A program made the position numbers and the translations under genes. A stretch of 64,000 nucleotides of DNA, taken from NCBI GenBank assembly GCA_009846005.1, contig VXYL01000016.1, forward strand, positions 1 to 64,000, in the 5' to 3' direction. The stretch comes from Gammaproteobacteria bacterium (GTDB lineage Bacteria; Pseudomonadota; Gammaproteobacteria; Pseudomonadales; Azotimanducaceae). The notes under the pieces were generated by a model. It was not told the origin of the DNA. It was given only the letters and a program-made list of their open reading frames with translations, and did not search any database. Below are positions 53,406 to 61,212 of the stretch, piece after piece; position 1 is the first letter of the stretch, and every line of letters begins with the position of its first letter.

Positions 53406-53857
53406 AGCGGCAGATACACGCGTGTTTCGAGCGCCTCCGGTGCAACTTCATCGGGATCGTTGGTGTACACGTCCCAACCGAACATGGCGTCGGAACCGAG
53501 TTCGCGGGCTCGCTGTACCACCTGGCTCCACACCGCGCCCACGTCTTGATATGCGCCGAGGTGAAGGGCCGTGAGCGCTCGACCGCCCGGCAGGACGTGC
53601 TCCTCGATGTCTCCCGTCCCGTCGATGGTCTGCCTGACCGGCATGCCCGCGGCGATGTCGAACGTCACACCGTCCATGTCGAAGTAGCGCGTGAACGGCA
53701 TGCCGGCAGGTTGCTGGCTGGCGCCTGCGATGTGCCGATAGACCCGCGGCAGGATGTCGGCTAGCGCTTCGCCGAGATCAGCTATCGCAACCTTGCGGCA
53801 AACGACCAACGCTGCCTGCGGTTCGAGTTCCACGGTTTCGATGGCGACATCGGGCAT
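53402..53857 (-). CDS. GyrI-like/effector-binding domain protein
   Basis: A 151-residue protein with the GyrI-like (AraC effector-binding) fold: IETVELEPQAALVVCRKVAIADLGEALADIL at the start, then PFTRYFDMDGVTFDIAAGMPV, GRALTALHLGAYQDVGAVWSQVV and the ending EALETRVYLPL, a classic pattern. Such proteins bind small cationic or drug-like molecules or inhibit gyrase. The start ATG 53857 is supported by similarity beginning there; the upstream open frame is not. It is convergent with pnuC. Confidence 0.85.
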   Translation of the reverse strand: MPDVAIETVELEPQAALVVCRKVAIADLGEALADILPRVYRHIAGASQQPAGMPFTRYFDMDGVTFDIAAGMPVRQTIDGTGDIEEHVLPGGRALTALHLGAYQDVGAVWSQVVQRARELGSDAMFGWDVYTNDPDEVAPEALETRVYLPL

Positions 53858-53943
53858 GGGTCGCTTCCGGCGGGATGGTGAGTCGGAACCTTGCCGTAGC
53901 AGCCGCGCAACGGTCAAGGAGGCACCCGTGGGAGAACGACATT

Positions 53944-54019
53944 TGGTGGCCAGGGGCAGAATCGAACTGCCGACACGAAGATTTTCAGTCTCCTGCTCTA
54001 CCGACTGAGCTACCTAGCC
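53944..54019 (-). tRNA. tRNA-Phe (anticodon GAA)
   Basis: Read on the minus strand, 76 nt with an encoded CCA. The acceptor pairs GGCTAGG with CCTGGCC (one T-G pair). The D-arm is GCTC/GAGC. The anticodon stem GGAGA/TCTTC encloses the loop CTGAAAA with anticodon GAA. The variable loop is GTGTC, and the T-arm GGCAG/CTGCC holds TTCGATT. The discriminator is A. Confidence 0.97.
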
Positions 54020-54118
54020 AAAGTCCAAGCTTTGCGCCACCGATTGGGTCGGCGGCAATCGCGGACGAATGCACCGCGTCAAGCGGGCTGCGTATTTAAG
54101 CCGTTGACTCGGTGGTCG

Positions 54119-54703
54119 TCAACTTGAACGGCCTGGCTTTCTGGCGACTAGCCTTGCCAATGCGGCGCGGCGACCGTCCGGGTCGTCGATGAGCCTTTCA
54201 TCGATGCGTTCGATGATCATTCCGTTCGCAACACGGCCGAGGTCGCCCCTGTCCACGCGGTATGCCGGGTTCTTCGGGCCGACCACGTCGGCTGCGGTGG
54301 CTAGGTGCTGCTCGATGATCAGGACGCCACCGGGACTCAACGAACCTAGCAGCGTCGAGACAAGCGGCAGGTTCACGTAGCGGATGTTCACGATCAGGTC
54401 GTAGTCCACGCTGGCTCCGAAGCCGTCGTCGAGGTCGCATTCGATCCAACGGATCGGCAACTCACCGGCGTCGGCGCGACCTTGTTCAAGCGCGACCCGG
54501 GATATGTCCACGGCATCTACGGCGAAACCGCGGTTTGCGAGGTAGATCGCGTTGCGCCCGGCACCGCACGCCAGATCGAGAGCGCGGCCGGTCTCGGGCA
54601 ACAGGTGAGCGTTCTGTTCCAGGTAGGGGCTTGGATGACGGCGCGACTCGTAGGCGCCGTCGGCGTATCGGGCGTTCCAACGGTCGCGGTCGGCGGTACT
54701 CAT
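54119..54703 (-). CDS. Class I SAM-dependent methyltransferase (TehB-like)
   Basis: A 194-residue methyltransferase. It starts DRWNARYADGAYESRRHPSPYLEQNAHLLP and has the SAM loop ALDLACGAGRNAIYLANRGFAVDAVDIS (motif I DLACGAGRN about residues 43-51) and SPGGVLIIEQHL, motif post-I. This pattern is that of TehB/thiopurine-type small methyltransferases. The substrate is unknown. The start codon overlaps the stop of the upstream small membrane protein as ATGA (54700-54703). Confidence 0.85.
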   Translation of the reverse strand: MSTADRDRWNARYADGAYESRRHPSPYLEQNAHLLPETGRALDLACGAGRNAIYLANRGFAVDAVDISRVALEQGRADAGELPIRWIECDLDDGFGASVDYDLIVNIRYVNLPLVSTLLGSLSPGGVLIIEQHLATAADVVGPKNPAYRVDRGDLGRVANGMIIERIDERLIDDPDGRRAALARLVARKPGRSS

Positions 54704-54897
54704 GCCTCCCGGCCCGACGTCGGCTCGTTGTCGCAGGCGACGGGCGTTCGCTCGTGATCGGCCTCATCGGGGGGTAGCTTGCGGACGATGCGCCAGGCCA
54801 GCCACATGCCGCCGACACCGACAACCAGGCCGAGACAGAACAACACGATGCCAACGACGCTGCTGAGTTCGACGCCTGTTTGGCCGATGCTCTCCAT
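54700..54897 (-). CDS. Small single-pass membrane protein
   Basis: A 65-residue protein with one membrane helix (SSVVGIVLFCLGLVVGVGGMWLAW) and a charged C-terminal tail with acidic and basic residues. It is coupled by ATGA overlap to the methyltransferase, so the two are in one operon. I do not recognise a family; the membrane segment and tight coupling support it. The start ATG 54897 is chosen over upstream GTG/ATG codons (54915). Confidence 0.5.
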   Translation of the reverse strand: MESIGQTGVELSSVVGIVLFCLGLVVGVGGMWLAWRIVRKLPPDEADHERTPVACDNEPTSGREA

Positions 54898-54957
54898 GCC
54901 TACCGCACTCCACATAGCTCACGGGGTATGCTGCGTGTTTTTCTAGGTGGATGCCAA

Positions 54958-55587
54958 ATGAAACTCTACGAGTACACCATGGCGCCGAATCCCCGGCGCG
55001 TGAGGATATTCCTCGCCGAGAAGGGGGTCGAGATCGACACGGTCCAAGTGGATATCCCGTCGGGGGAAAATCTCGGCGCGGAGTTTCGTGCCATCAACCC
55101 GCGCTCGCTCTTGCCGACGCTGGTACTCGACGACGGTACCGTGATCGACGAGTCGGTGGCGATCTGCCGCTACATCGAGGAACTGCATCCGGAACCGGCG
55201 TTGATGGGCACCGATGCCAAGTCCAAGGCGGTGATCGAATCCGCCCAGCGGCACATGGAGTGGGATGGGTTGTTGTCCGTCGCCGAGGCGTTCCGCAACT
55301 CCAACCCCACGTTCGCCGAGCGCGGCATATCGGGCAGCGAAGGCGTGCCGGCCATCGAAGCCCTCGTGGACCGGGGTCGCGCATCGACTTTGCGTTTCTT
55401 CGCCGCCTTGAACGGCACGCTCGGACAGTCCGAGTACGTTGCGGGTGAGGATTTCTCGATCGCGGACATCACCGCCTTCTGCGTGGTGGACTTTGCGAAG
55501 TGGATCCAGGTGCGTGCCGGCGACGAGCATCCTCATCTCAATCGGTGGTACGGCGAATTCAAGGCCCGACCGAGCGCGCAAGCGTAG
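54958..55587 (+). CDS. Glutathione S-transferase family protein, copy 2
   Basis: A 209-residue GST: MKLYEYTMAPNPRRVRIFLAEKGVEIDTV at the start, the cis-Pro region INPRSLLPTLVLDDGTVIDESVAICRYIEEL (Leu-Pro and Glu-Ser for glutathione), and YVAGEDFSIADITAFCVVDFA in the C-terminal half. The start ATG 54958 matches the family; the upstream open codons do not. It is divergent from the membrane-protein/methyltransferase pair. Its TAG stop is the last three bases of a GTAG repeat head (55584-55587). Confidence 0.92.
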   Translation: MKLYEYTMAPNPRRVRIFLAEKGVEIDTVQVDIPSGENLGAEFRAINPRSLLPTLVLDDGTVIDESVAICRYIEELHPEPALMGTDAKSKAVIESAQRHMEWDGLLSVAEAFRNSNPTFAERGISGSEGVPAIEALVDRGRASTLRFFAALNGTLGQSEYVAGEDFSIADITAFCVVDFAKWIQVRAGDEHPHLNRWYGEFKARPSAQA

Positions 55588-55661
55588 GAGACGGGCTTGT
55601 CCCGCCCCATTTCCGGCGCAGCGACAACGTCCGGTCGGGCGGGGACAAGCCCCGCCCCTAC
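55584..55661. repeat. 78-bp REPIN-like doublet forming the entire gap between two convergent genes
   Basis: GTAG (55584-55587) contains the GST stop. Hairpin GACGGG (55590-55595), CTTGT, CCCGCC. Inverted hairpin GGGCGGGG (55637-55644), ACAAG, CCCCGCCC (55650-55657), followed by CTAC (55658-55661), which read on the minus strand is GTAG and contains the yggX stop. No other intergenic DNA exists here. Confidence 0.92.
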
Positions 55662-55927
55662 GTCGGGGGCACGTACCCCGCCGGACGTTCGTAGTCCTCG
55701 TTGGCCAGGAATCTCCGCATCTGGTCAGTGAGAAACGCCCGCGCTTGGGCGTCCATCATGGACAGGTGGTGTTCGTTGATCAGCATCGTCTGCAGATGCT
55801 GCCACTCCCGCCAAGCCTTGGCGGAGACGTTGGCGAAAACGTCCTCACCCGCGGGGCCGGGGAGCGGCGGTGCGTCGAGGCCCGGCAACTCCTCGCCGTA
55901 CTTCCGACAGAGCACTTTTCGGGACAC
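55658..55927 (-). CDS. yggX: Fe(2+)-trafficking protein YggX
   Basis: An 89-residue YggX: SRKVLCRKYGEELPGLDAPPLPGPAGED, with the conserved early Cys, then VSAKAWREWQHLQTMLINEHHLSMMDAQARAFLTDQM. It protects iron-sulfur proteins and helps iron delivery. The GTG start at 55927 lies two bases after the mutY TAG (TAG-CC-GTG), so the two genes are translationally linked as in many gammaproteobacteria. Its stop comes from the REP element downstream. Confidence 0.95.
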   Translation of the reverse strand: MSRKVLCRKYGEELPGLDAPPLPGPAGEDVFANVSAKAWREWQHLQTMLINEHHLSMMDAQARAFLTDQMRRFLANEDYERPAGYVPPT

Positions 55928-55929
55928 GG

Positions 55930-57006
55930 CTAACTCGCTTCTCGCCACGCGTCGGCATCTAACAGTGTAGCGGCTAGGGAAGACAGGCCAAGGGCGTGTT
56001 CGCCGGGGCGTATCCACTGCCCGCCGTCGTCGCGCACCACCGCGGGCGCCGCCTTCAAACGCACGAAGACGGGCTCCGCGGCGAGGTCGAAGTGACTGAA
56101 TCCGTGGCGGAATGTGGCTCCGGTGCGGACCTCGTCGACGAGGTCCGCGTCGATGCCGTTAGCAGCGAGAAAGCGCGTCAACGGTTCGTCGACGCTGCGT
56201 TCCGGGGGCGAGAAGAGTCCTCCCCAGATGCCGTGCGGCGGACGCCGTTCAACGAAGTACCGGCCAGTCGGGTCAATGAGGACGAAGAACCGCCGCCGTT
56301 CTAGGCGCTTCATCGCCCGGCTGGCTGGTTGCGGGAACCGCGCCGCGTCACCGGCGGCGTGCGCCTGGCATGTCTCGCGAACCGGGCAGACCGGGCACTG
56401 CGGCGTGCGTCGGCAGACGGTTGCGCCGAGATCCATGATTGCCTGGGTGTAGTCCGCGACTCGCGTGCGTGGCGTGTGGCTTTCGGCCAAGCGCCAGAGT
56501 TGCTTCTGGGTATTGGACGACGAAACCGGTCCCTCGAGGCGATGCTGGCGCGCCAGCACGCGCCTGACGTTGCCGTCGAGGATCGCGGCGCGTACACCAA
56601 AGGCTTGGGCGGCGATCGCGGCGGCCGTGGATCGCCCGACGCCGGGCAGCTCCTGAAGGGCATCCGGCGTTTCGGGAAAGACCCCGTCGAGTTCATTGGC
56701 GACGACGGCCGCGGCGCGGTGCAGGTTGCGGGCGCGGGCGTAGTAGCCGAGGCCGCTCCAGTAGTGCAGGACTTCGTCGAGTTCCGAGCCCGCCAAGGCG
56801 TGCACGTCCGGGAACCGAGCCATGAAGCGCTGGAAATACGGTATGACGGTCGTGACCTGGGTCTGGTGTAGCATGATCTCGGAGACCCAGACGCGGTACG
56901 GTGTGCGCGGCTTCTGCCAAGGCAGATCCCTGCGGCCGTGCTTGTCCCACCACGCTAGCAGTCGTTCAGCGAAGACGATGTCCGCCGAGTGATAGGCTTG
57001 TGCCAT
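55930..57006 (-). CDS. mutY: A/G-specific adenine glycosylase MutY
   Basis: Removes adenine mispaired with 8-oxoguanine. It has 358 residues. It shows the catalytic Glu region YRVWVSEIMLHQTQVTTVIPYFQRF, the helix-hairpin-helix ELPGVGRSTAAAI, and the catalytic Asp in TQAIMDLGATVC. The iron-sulfur Cys cluster is CRRTPQCPVCPVRETC, and the C-terminal Nudix-like half recognises 8-oxoG. Between the first two cluster Cys there are five residues, whereas E. coli MutY has six; the DNA (56380-56425) confirms this. ATG 57006 is chosen; GTG 57012 is also in frame. It is followed by yggX. Confidence 0.95.
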   Translation of the reverse strand: MAQAYHSADIVFAERLLAWWDKHGRRDLPWQKPRTPYRVWVSEIMLHQTQVTTVIPYFQRFMARFPDVHALAGSELDEVLHYWSGLGYYARARNLHRAAAVVANELDGVFPETPDALQELPGVGRSTAAAIAAQAFGVRAAILDGNVRRVLARQHRLEGPVSSSNTQKQLWRLAESHTPRTRVADYTQAIMDLGATVCRRTPQCPVCPVRETCQAHAAGDAARFPQPASRAMKRLERRRFFVLIDPTGRYFVERRPPHGIWGGLFSPPERSVDEPLTRFLAANGIDADLVDEVRTGATFRHGFSHFDLAAEPVFVRLKAAPAVVRDDGGQWIRPGEHALGLSSLAATLLDADAWREAS

Positions 57007-57038
57007 CAACACACCGAGAAGGCTGACACGAACCGAGT

Positions 57039-57434
57039 ATGGACGCTGAAGTCGGCGCCTGGGAACCCCCGGCTAAGCTGGGCGATGAACATGTGCGTGT
57101 CCTCGATGCGACCGTGACCACCGGCGATCGTCTTGACCTCGACGAATCCGCCGAGGCGCGACTGCGCGAAGTCGCGACTGCCGGCGCCGAGGCGTGTTCC
57201 GGCTTTTTCGGACAGCGTTCGTCGGACCGCTTGATCTCCTGGCTGCGCGTACTCACGTTGGCCGAGGGGTCCGTTGCCGGCTGCGATCTCGGCGCAAAGT
57301 CACCGGTCATCGTCCTGGCGAGAATGCTGCGCGGGCGGGGCGACTATCCCGGGGATCTCACGGCGTGGATCAAGTCCGTCAGCAGCAACCGCTTCCTGCC
57401 CTACGGCAGCTTGATGGACCGGCTGAACGGCTGA
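57039..57434 (+). CDS. Small conserved-looking protein upstream of hisB
   Basis: A 131-residue soluble protein with no signal or membrane segment. The C-terminal half, GCDLGAKSPVIVLARMLRGRGDYPGDLT and IKSVSSNRFLPYGSLMDRL, looks conserved and structured; the N-terminal half is charged. I cannot name the family. It is divergent from mutY (32 bp apart) and 48 bp before hisB, on the same strand, so it may be co-transcribed with the his genes. No functional link is proved. Confidence 0.65.
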   Translation: MDAEVGAWEPPAKLGDEHVRVLDATVTTGDRLDLDESAEARLREVATAGAEACSGFFGQRSSDRLISWLRVLTLAEGSVAGCDLGAKSPVIVLARMLRGRGDYPGDLTAWIKSVSSNRFLPYGSLMDRLNG

Positions 57435-57482
57435 CAGGCAACCGGCGGGTATACTGCCCCTTTGTCGGCAAATCGAGTTCGC

Positions 57483-58073
57483 ATGACCGACCGCAAGGCG
57501 TCCACGACCCGCGAGACCTTGGAGACCCGCATCGAGGTGGCGGTGAACGTCGATGGTTCGGGTGCAGCCGGTGTTTCCACCGGGCTGCCGTTCTTCGAGC
57601 ACATGCTCGACCAGGTCGCTCGGCATGGTCGCATCGACATCGAGATCGCCGCGCACGGCGACTTGGACGTCGACGCACATCACACCGTCGAAGACGTGGG
57701 CATCACCTTGGGCCAGGCCATTGCCGAGGCAGTCGGGGACAAACGCGGCATCTTGCGTTACGGCCACGCCTACGTGCCGTTGGACGAAGCGCTGTCCCGG
57801 GTGGTTGTCGACTTCTCCGGCCGACCGGGTCTCGAGTACAACGTGGCGTTCAGCCGGGCGCGGGTGGGAACCTTCGACGTCGATCTCCTGCACGAGTTCT
57901 TCCAGGGTTTCGTGAACCACGCGCAGGTGACGCTGCACGTGGACAACCTCAAGGGATCCAACGCGCACCACCAGGCCGAGACCATCTTCAAGGCGTTCGG
58001 CCGCGCACTGCGCATGGCGCTGCAGCGAGATCCGAGAACCGAGGACACGCCGTCCACGAAGGGATCGCTCTAG
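57483..58073 (+). CDS. hisB: Imidazoleglycerol-phosphate dehydratase
   Basis: Sixth step of histidine synthesis. A 196-residue monofunctional enzyme without the N-terminal phosphatase domain of E. coli HisB. Metal-binding repeats are seen: [34 protein letters not shown], and the second set [13 protein letters not shown] and [20 protein letters not shown]. Length and motifs are complete. hisA follows after 11 bp; hisH, often found between them, is absent. Confidence 0.97.
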   Translation: MTDRKASTTRETLETRIEVAVNVDGSGAAGVSTGLPFFEHMLDQVARHGRIDIEIAAHGDLDVDAHHTVEDVGITLGQAIAEAVGDKRGILRYGHAYVPLDEALSRVVVDFSGRPGLEYNVAFSRARVGTFDVDLLHEFFQGFVNHAQVTLHVDNLKGSNAHHQAETIFKAFGRALRMALQRDPRTEDTPSTKGSL

Positions 58074-58084
58074 GAGGCGCTTTC

Positions 58085-58837
58085 TTGCTGCTGATTCCCG
58101 CCATCGACTTGAAGGATGGCCAGTGCGTGCAATTGCGCCAAGGCGTCATGGACTCTGCGACGGTCTATTCGACCGATCCGGCAGCGATGGCCCGCCATTG
58201 GGTGGACGCCGGTGCCCGTCGGCTGCACGTCGTGGACTTGGACGGGGCGTTCGCGGGACGCCCGGTCAACCACGAGCTCGTGGGTCGGATCGCGCACGCG
58301 GCAGGCGGTGTGCCCGTGCAGGTGGGCGGCGGCGTGCGCGACGTCGAGACGGCGCGCGCCTATCTCGACGTCGGCGTGAGCCAGGTCATTACCGGAACCG
58401 CGGCCGTTGAAGATCCCGATTTCCTGACGGCGCTTTGTGAGGCCTTCCCGGGTCGGGCCGTGCTCGGCCTTGACGCAAGGGACGGCCGCGTCGCAACCCG
58501 GGGCTGGGCGACGGTGAACGAGGTCGACGCGGTGGCGTTTGCCGGTGCGCTCGACGTCGGATTGTTCGCCATCGTCTATACGGATGTCGGTCGCGACGGC
58601 ATGCTTGCCGGGGTCAACGTGGCGGCGACCAAGCGTATCGCGCTCGCGGCCAACGTGCCGGTGATCGCCTCGGGCGGGATCAGTAGCCTCGACGACCTGC
58701 GTGCCTTGGATGACCTCGGCTTCGGCCCTGAACGCCTCTTGGGCGCAATCAGCGGCTCGGCCCTGTACGAAGGAAAGTTGGACTTCGCCTCGGCCCGGCG
58801 TTGGCTCGCGGCGCGCAGGCGGACCGACGCATCGTGA
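58085..58837 (+). CDS. hisA: Phosphoribosylformimino-5-aminoimidazole carboxamide ribotide isomerase
   Basis: Fourth step of histidine synthesis, a TIM-barrel isomerase. It has 250 residues: LLIPAIDLKDGQCVQLRQG (catalytic Asp8), PVQVGGGVRDVETARAYLD, YTDVGRDGMLAGVNVAATKRIA (second Asp) and VIASGGISSLDDLRAL. The start is TTG 58085, since AGGAGG lies seven bases before it and the protein begins exactly at the family N-terminus. No hisF or hisH lies next to it in this window. Confidence 0.96.
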   Translation: MLLIPAIDLKDGQCVQLRQGVMDSATVYSTDPAAMARHWVDAGARRLHVVDLDGAFAGRPVNHELVGRIAHAAGGVPVQVGGGVRDVETARAYLDVGVSQVITGTAAVEDPDFLTALCEAFPGRAVLGLDARDGRVATRGWATVNEVDAVAFAGALDVGLFAIVYTDVGRDGMLAGVNVAATKRIALAANVPVIASGGISSLDDLRALDDLGFGPERLLGAISGSALYEGKLDFASARRWLAARRRTDAS

Positions 58838-58962
58838 CGAATCGGGTTGCGGCGGGCCGTCGGTCTGCGTTGACGAACCTGCCGTTGGGGCGTTTACTGC
58901 GAAACACATTCGGCTCGCCTACGGGCGCGGCTGTCGTCAGCACAGGAATCTAGGAGGTTGCC

Positions 58963-59334
58963 ATGATTCGAAAGATCGCCATATTCGCAGTGGCGTTGTT
59001 TGTGTTCGCAGCAACGGCAACGGCGTTGCAGGCGGATACCACAGCCGTCACGACCAAGGTCACGCGTACGTTGGTTGTCGCCAACGACGACTGGGGAGGT
59101 TGCGCGGCGCAGGTGGAGGCATCCCTTGTCGACGAAGGCTTGGCGAACTGCAACGACCGATGGGTGACGTTCAGTTGCTCCGGCGATCACGCCAGCAAGT
59201 CGAGCGCCATGCGCATGTTCGACCAGGCCCAGATGGCGTTTGCGCTGGACCGGCAAGTGCGCATCTACGTGGACGACGCGAAAAGCCACAACGGTTTCTG
59301 CTTCGTAAACCGCATCGACGTGCTGTCGACGTGA
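58963..59334 (+). CDS. Small secreted Cys-containing protein
   Basis: A 123-residue exported protein: a signal peptide (KIAIFAVALFVFAATATALQAD), then a compact domain with four Cys (WGGCAAQVEASL, GLANCNDRWVTFSCSGDHASK, SHNGFCFVNRIDV), probably two disulfides. The pattern W-V-T-F-S-C-x-G and Y-V-D-D-x-K-x-H-N-G-F-C-F reads as a conserved family, but I cannot name it with confidence. AGGAGG lies eight bases before the ATG. It is downstream of hisA by 125 bp, with nothing linking the two. Confidence 0.7.
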   Translation: MIRKIAIFAVALFVFAATATALQADTTAVTTKVTRTLVVANDDWGGCAAQVEASLVDEGLANCNDRWVTFSCSGDHASKSSAMRMFDQAQMAFALDRQVRIYVDDAKSHNGFCFVNRIDVLST

Positions 59335-59420
59335 TCCCGGCCGCGGCCGAACGGGCCATCGCGCCCGTCCCGCGGTGTTTGTCCGATGCAAGTTCCGACT
59401 CCGGGGGCAGGGCTGCTGAC

Positions 59421-59966
59421 ATGCAGGGAACGCGGATCGTAGGGGACGGGCTTGTCCCGTCCCGTTTCGGGAAGCTAAGTGCATTCGCGACGGGCGACGA
59501 CAAGCGTCGCCCCGACGAAGGCACGCGATTCAACGGGCTGCGGACTTTTTCCCTGCAAGGGTTCACGGATCCGCGCTGGCTCGTCGTCGCAGTCGTGGCG
59601 GCGCTTGTCGTCGCGGTTGCCATCGCTAGGCTCCGCAACGGTACCGACGAGCCGGTGATCGACGATCCTGCCGCGCCCACTGATGGCGCGGAAACGCGGG
59701 ACGCCACGGCTCAGCCTCGCTTCATGGCGGACGAAACCGTCGCGCGTGTCGATGCCGCGCCGGGGGCGGTCGCGACAGACCAAGGCGTTCAAACCTCAAC
59801 GCACATTGGCCCGCGGTCGGATCCCTTGGCGGAGTCCTACGACCCGGGTGGGGCATCACCAAGCCACATCGGTCGACAACTCGACCCGGACCGCGACTAC
59901 ACGCCATCTGCAGAAGGCGAGGTCTCCCACATCGGCGAGAATCTGGATCCCGTCGCGGACGAATAG
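59421..59966 (+). CDS. Single-pass membrane protein with triple HIG-DP motif; N-terminus runs through a repeat
   Basis: Up to 181 residues. Residues 1 to about 45 are the translation of a REPIN-like repeat (GDGLVPSRFGK and so on). A membrane helix follows (DPRWLVVAVVAALVVAVAIARL), then a low-complexity region. The C-terminal part has three copies of a short motif, THIGPRSDPL, SHIGRQLDPD and SHIGENLDPV. The start ATG 59421 is uncertain; there is no start codon between the repeat and the helix except GTG within the helix, so the repeat may have landed in the gene's 5' end. Family and function are unknown. Confidence 0.5.
   Translation: MQGTRIVGDGLVPSRFGKLSAFATGDDKRRPDEGTRFNGLRTFSLQGFTDPRWLVVAVVAALVVAVAIARLRNGTDEPVIDDPAAPTDGAETRDATAQPRFMADETVARVDAAPGAVATDQGVQTSTHIGPRSDPLAESYDPGGASPSHIGRQLDPDRDYTPSAEGEVSHIGENLDPVADE
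59438..59518. repeat. REPIN-like doublet inside a possible coding region
   Basis: GTAG (about 59439-59442), stem GGGACGGG (59443-59450), CTTGT, CCCGTCCC (59456-59463). Inverted hairpin GGGCGACG (59492-59499), ACAAG, CGTCGCCC (59505-59512). In this copy one stem pair differs from other copies (GGGCGACC/GGTCGCCC) on both sides, a compensatory change. Confidence 0.9.
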
Positions 59967-59988
59967 CGGTGCGAAACGCGGTCGTCGC

Positions 59989-61149
59989 CTAGCCGGTTCG
60001 GGTCTTCTGCAACTCCGCGAGCGCCGCGTCGAACACGCGCCTGTCGTAGGCCGGTCTCGACTCGTGCGTCGCCGGGGCGACGCGGACATCCGGGGTCACG
60101 CCGCCGTTCTGGATCGTATGGCCGGAAGGCGTCACGTAGCGCGCGGTGGTGAGCTTGAGAGCGCCCGAACCTAAGCGGATGACGGATTGTACCGAGCCCT
60201 TGCCGAAGCTCCGGGAACCGATCACCACGGCGCGTCCCCGGTCTTGAAGGGCGCCGGCGACGACTTCCGATGCGGATGCCGATAGACCGTCGATCAGGAC
60301 AGCGATGGGCGTGTCGGCAAGGATGTCGTCGGGCGAAGCATAGAAGCGCCGCTGGGTACGCTCGTCGCGGCCTTCGACCGTGACGATGACGCCCTCGGTC
60401 AGGAACGCATCGGCAACGTCGACGGCGACTTCCAACAGGCCACCGGGATTGCCACGCAAGTCCAGTACCAGTCCCGACAAAGATGCCTGGCGCTGCAAAT
60501 CCTCGATGGCCTGCTCGAGATCCGCGCGCGTCGGCCTGTCGAACTGGTAGATCCTCACCAAGCCCACGCCGGGTGCCAGCACGCGGCCGACCACGCTGGC
60601 GATCGATTCCCGGGTGATGTCGAAGTCGAGAGGCTCCGTGATCGAATTTCTGCGGACCCTCAAGTGAACCGGCGTGCCGGGCTCGCCGCGCAGTTCCTCA
60701 ATGGCGTCGAAGAGCGTGCGGCCATCTAGGGGACGGTGGTCCACTTCGATGACACGGTCGCCGGCAGCGATGCCGACACGTTCCGCCGGTCCGCCAGCCA
60801 TAGGGCTGAGTACGGTGACATAGCCGTCCACCATGGCCACCTCGATTCCGACTCCGCCGAACCGGCCGCTGGTGGCTTCCTCGAGCACGACGAGCGCATC
60901 GTCGTCGAGGAAGGCGGAGTGCCCGTCAAGTCCCGCCACCATGCCGCCTATCGCGTTGTCGACCAGATCCTCGGGGTCGACTTCGGCAATGTAGCTCCGT
61001 TGAATCTCGCGCGCGGCCGAAACCAGCAATCGCTCGTGTTGCGCCTGGCCCTCGTAGTAGACCGCGCTCCAGAAGGCGGCGACGCCAAGGGAGACGCCGC
61101 CCAGCATGCTGACGACGATGCCTATGATCGTGAAGGGTCGCAGTGCCAT
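59989..61149 (-). CDS. C-terminal processing peptidase (S41 family)
   Basis: A 386-residue periplasmic or membrane-anchored protease. The N-terminal helix FTIIGIVVSMLGGVSLGVAAF anchors it. The PDZ domain is at residues about 80-160 (FGGVGIEVAMVDGYVTVLSP, GIAAGDRVIEVDHRPLDG). The catalytic Ser is in IDGLSASASEVVAGAL and the Lys in IGSRSFGKGSVQSVI, both intact. Such enzymes trim cell-wall or envelope proteins. The start ATG 61149 is divergent from the acyl-CoA dehydrogenase, 63 bp apart; the open frame upstream is antisense to that gene and not used. Confidence 0.95.
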   Translation of the reverse strand: MALRPFTIIGIVVSMLGGVSLGVAAFWSAVYYEGQAQHERLLVSAAREIQRSYIAEVDPEDLVDNAIGGMVAGLDGHSAFLDDDALVVLEEATSGRFGGVGIEVAMVDGYVTVLSPMAGGPAERVGIAAGDRVIEVDHRPLDGRTLFDAIEELRGEPGTPVHLRVRRNSITEPLDFDITRESIASVVGRVLAPGVGLVRIYQFDRPTRADLEQAIEDLQRQASLSGLVLDLRGNPGGLLEVAVDVADAFLTEGVIVTVEGRDERTQRRFYASPDDILADTPIAVLIDGLSASASEVVAGALQDRGRAVVIGSRSFGKGSVQSVIRLGSGALKLTTARYVTPSGHTIQNGGVTPDVRVAPATHESRPAYDRRVFDAALAELQKTRTG

Positions 61150-61212
61150 GACGACATCATAGCGCCCTAGGGTTCTGTAGACTCGGTGCAATCTCACCAC
61201 CGAGGGCGAGTA

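Noticed and set aside
57194-58837. A 547-codon frame ending with hisA as a long fusion protein
   Set aside because: The first 300 codons are a shadow of hisB and the upstream gene; a clear AGGAGG and TTG start place hisA at 58085.
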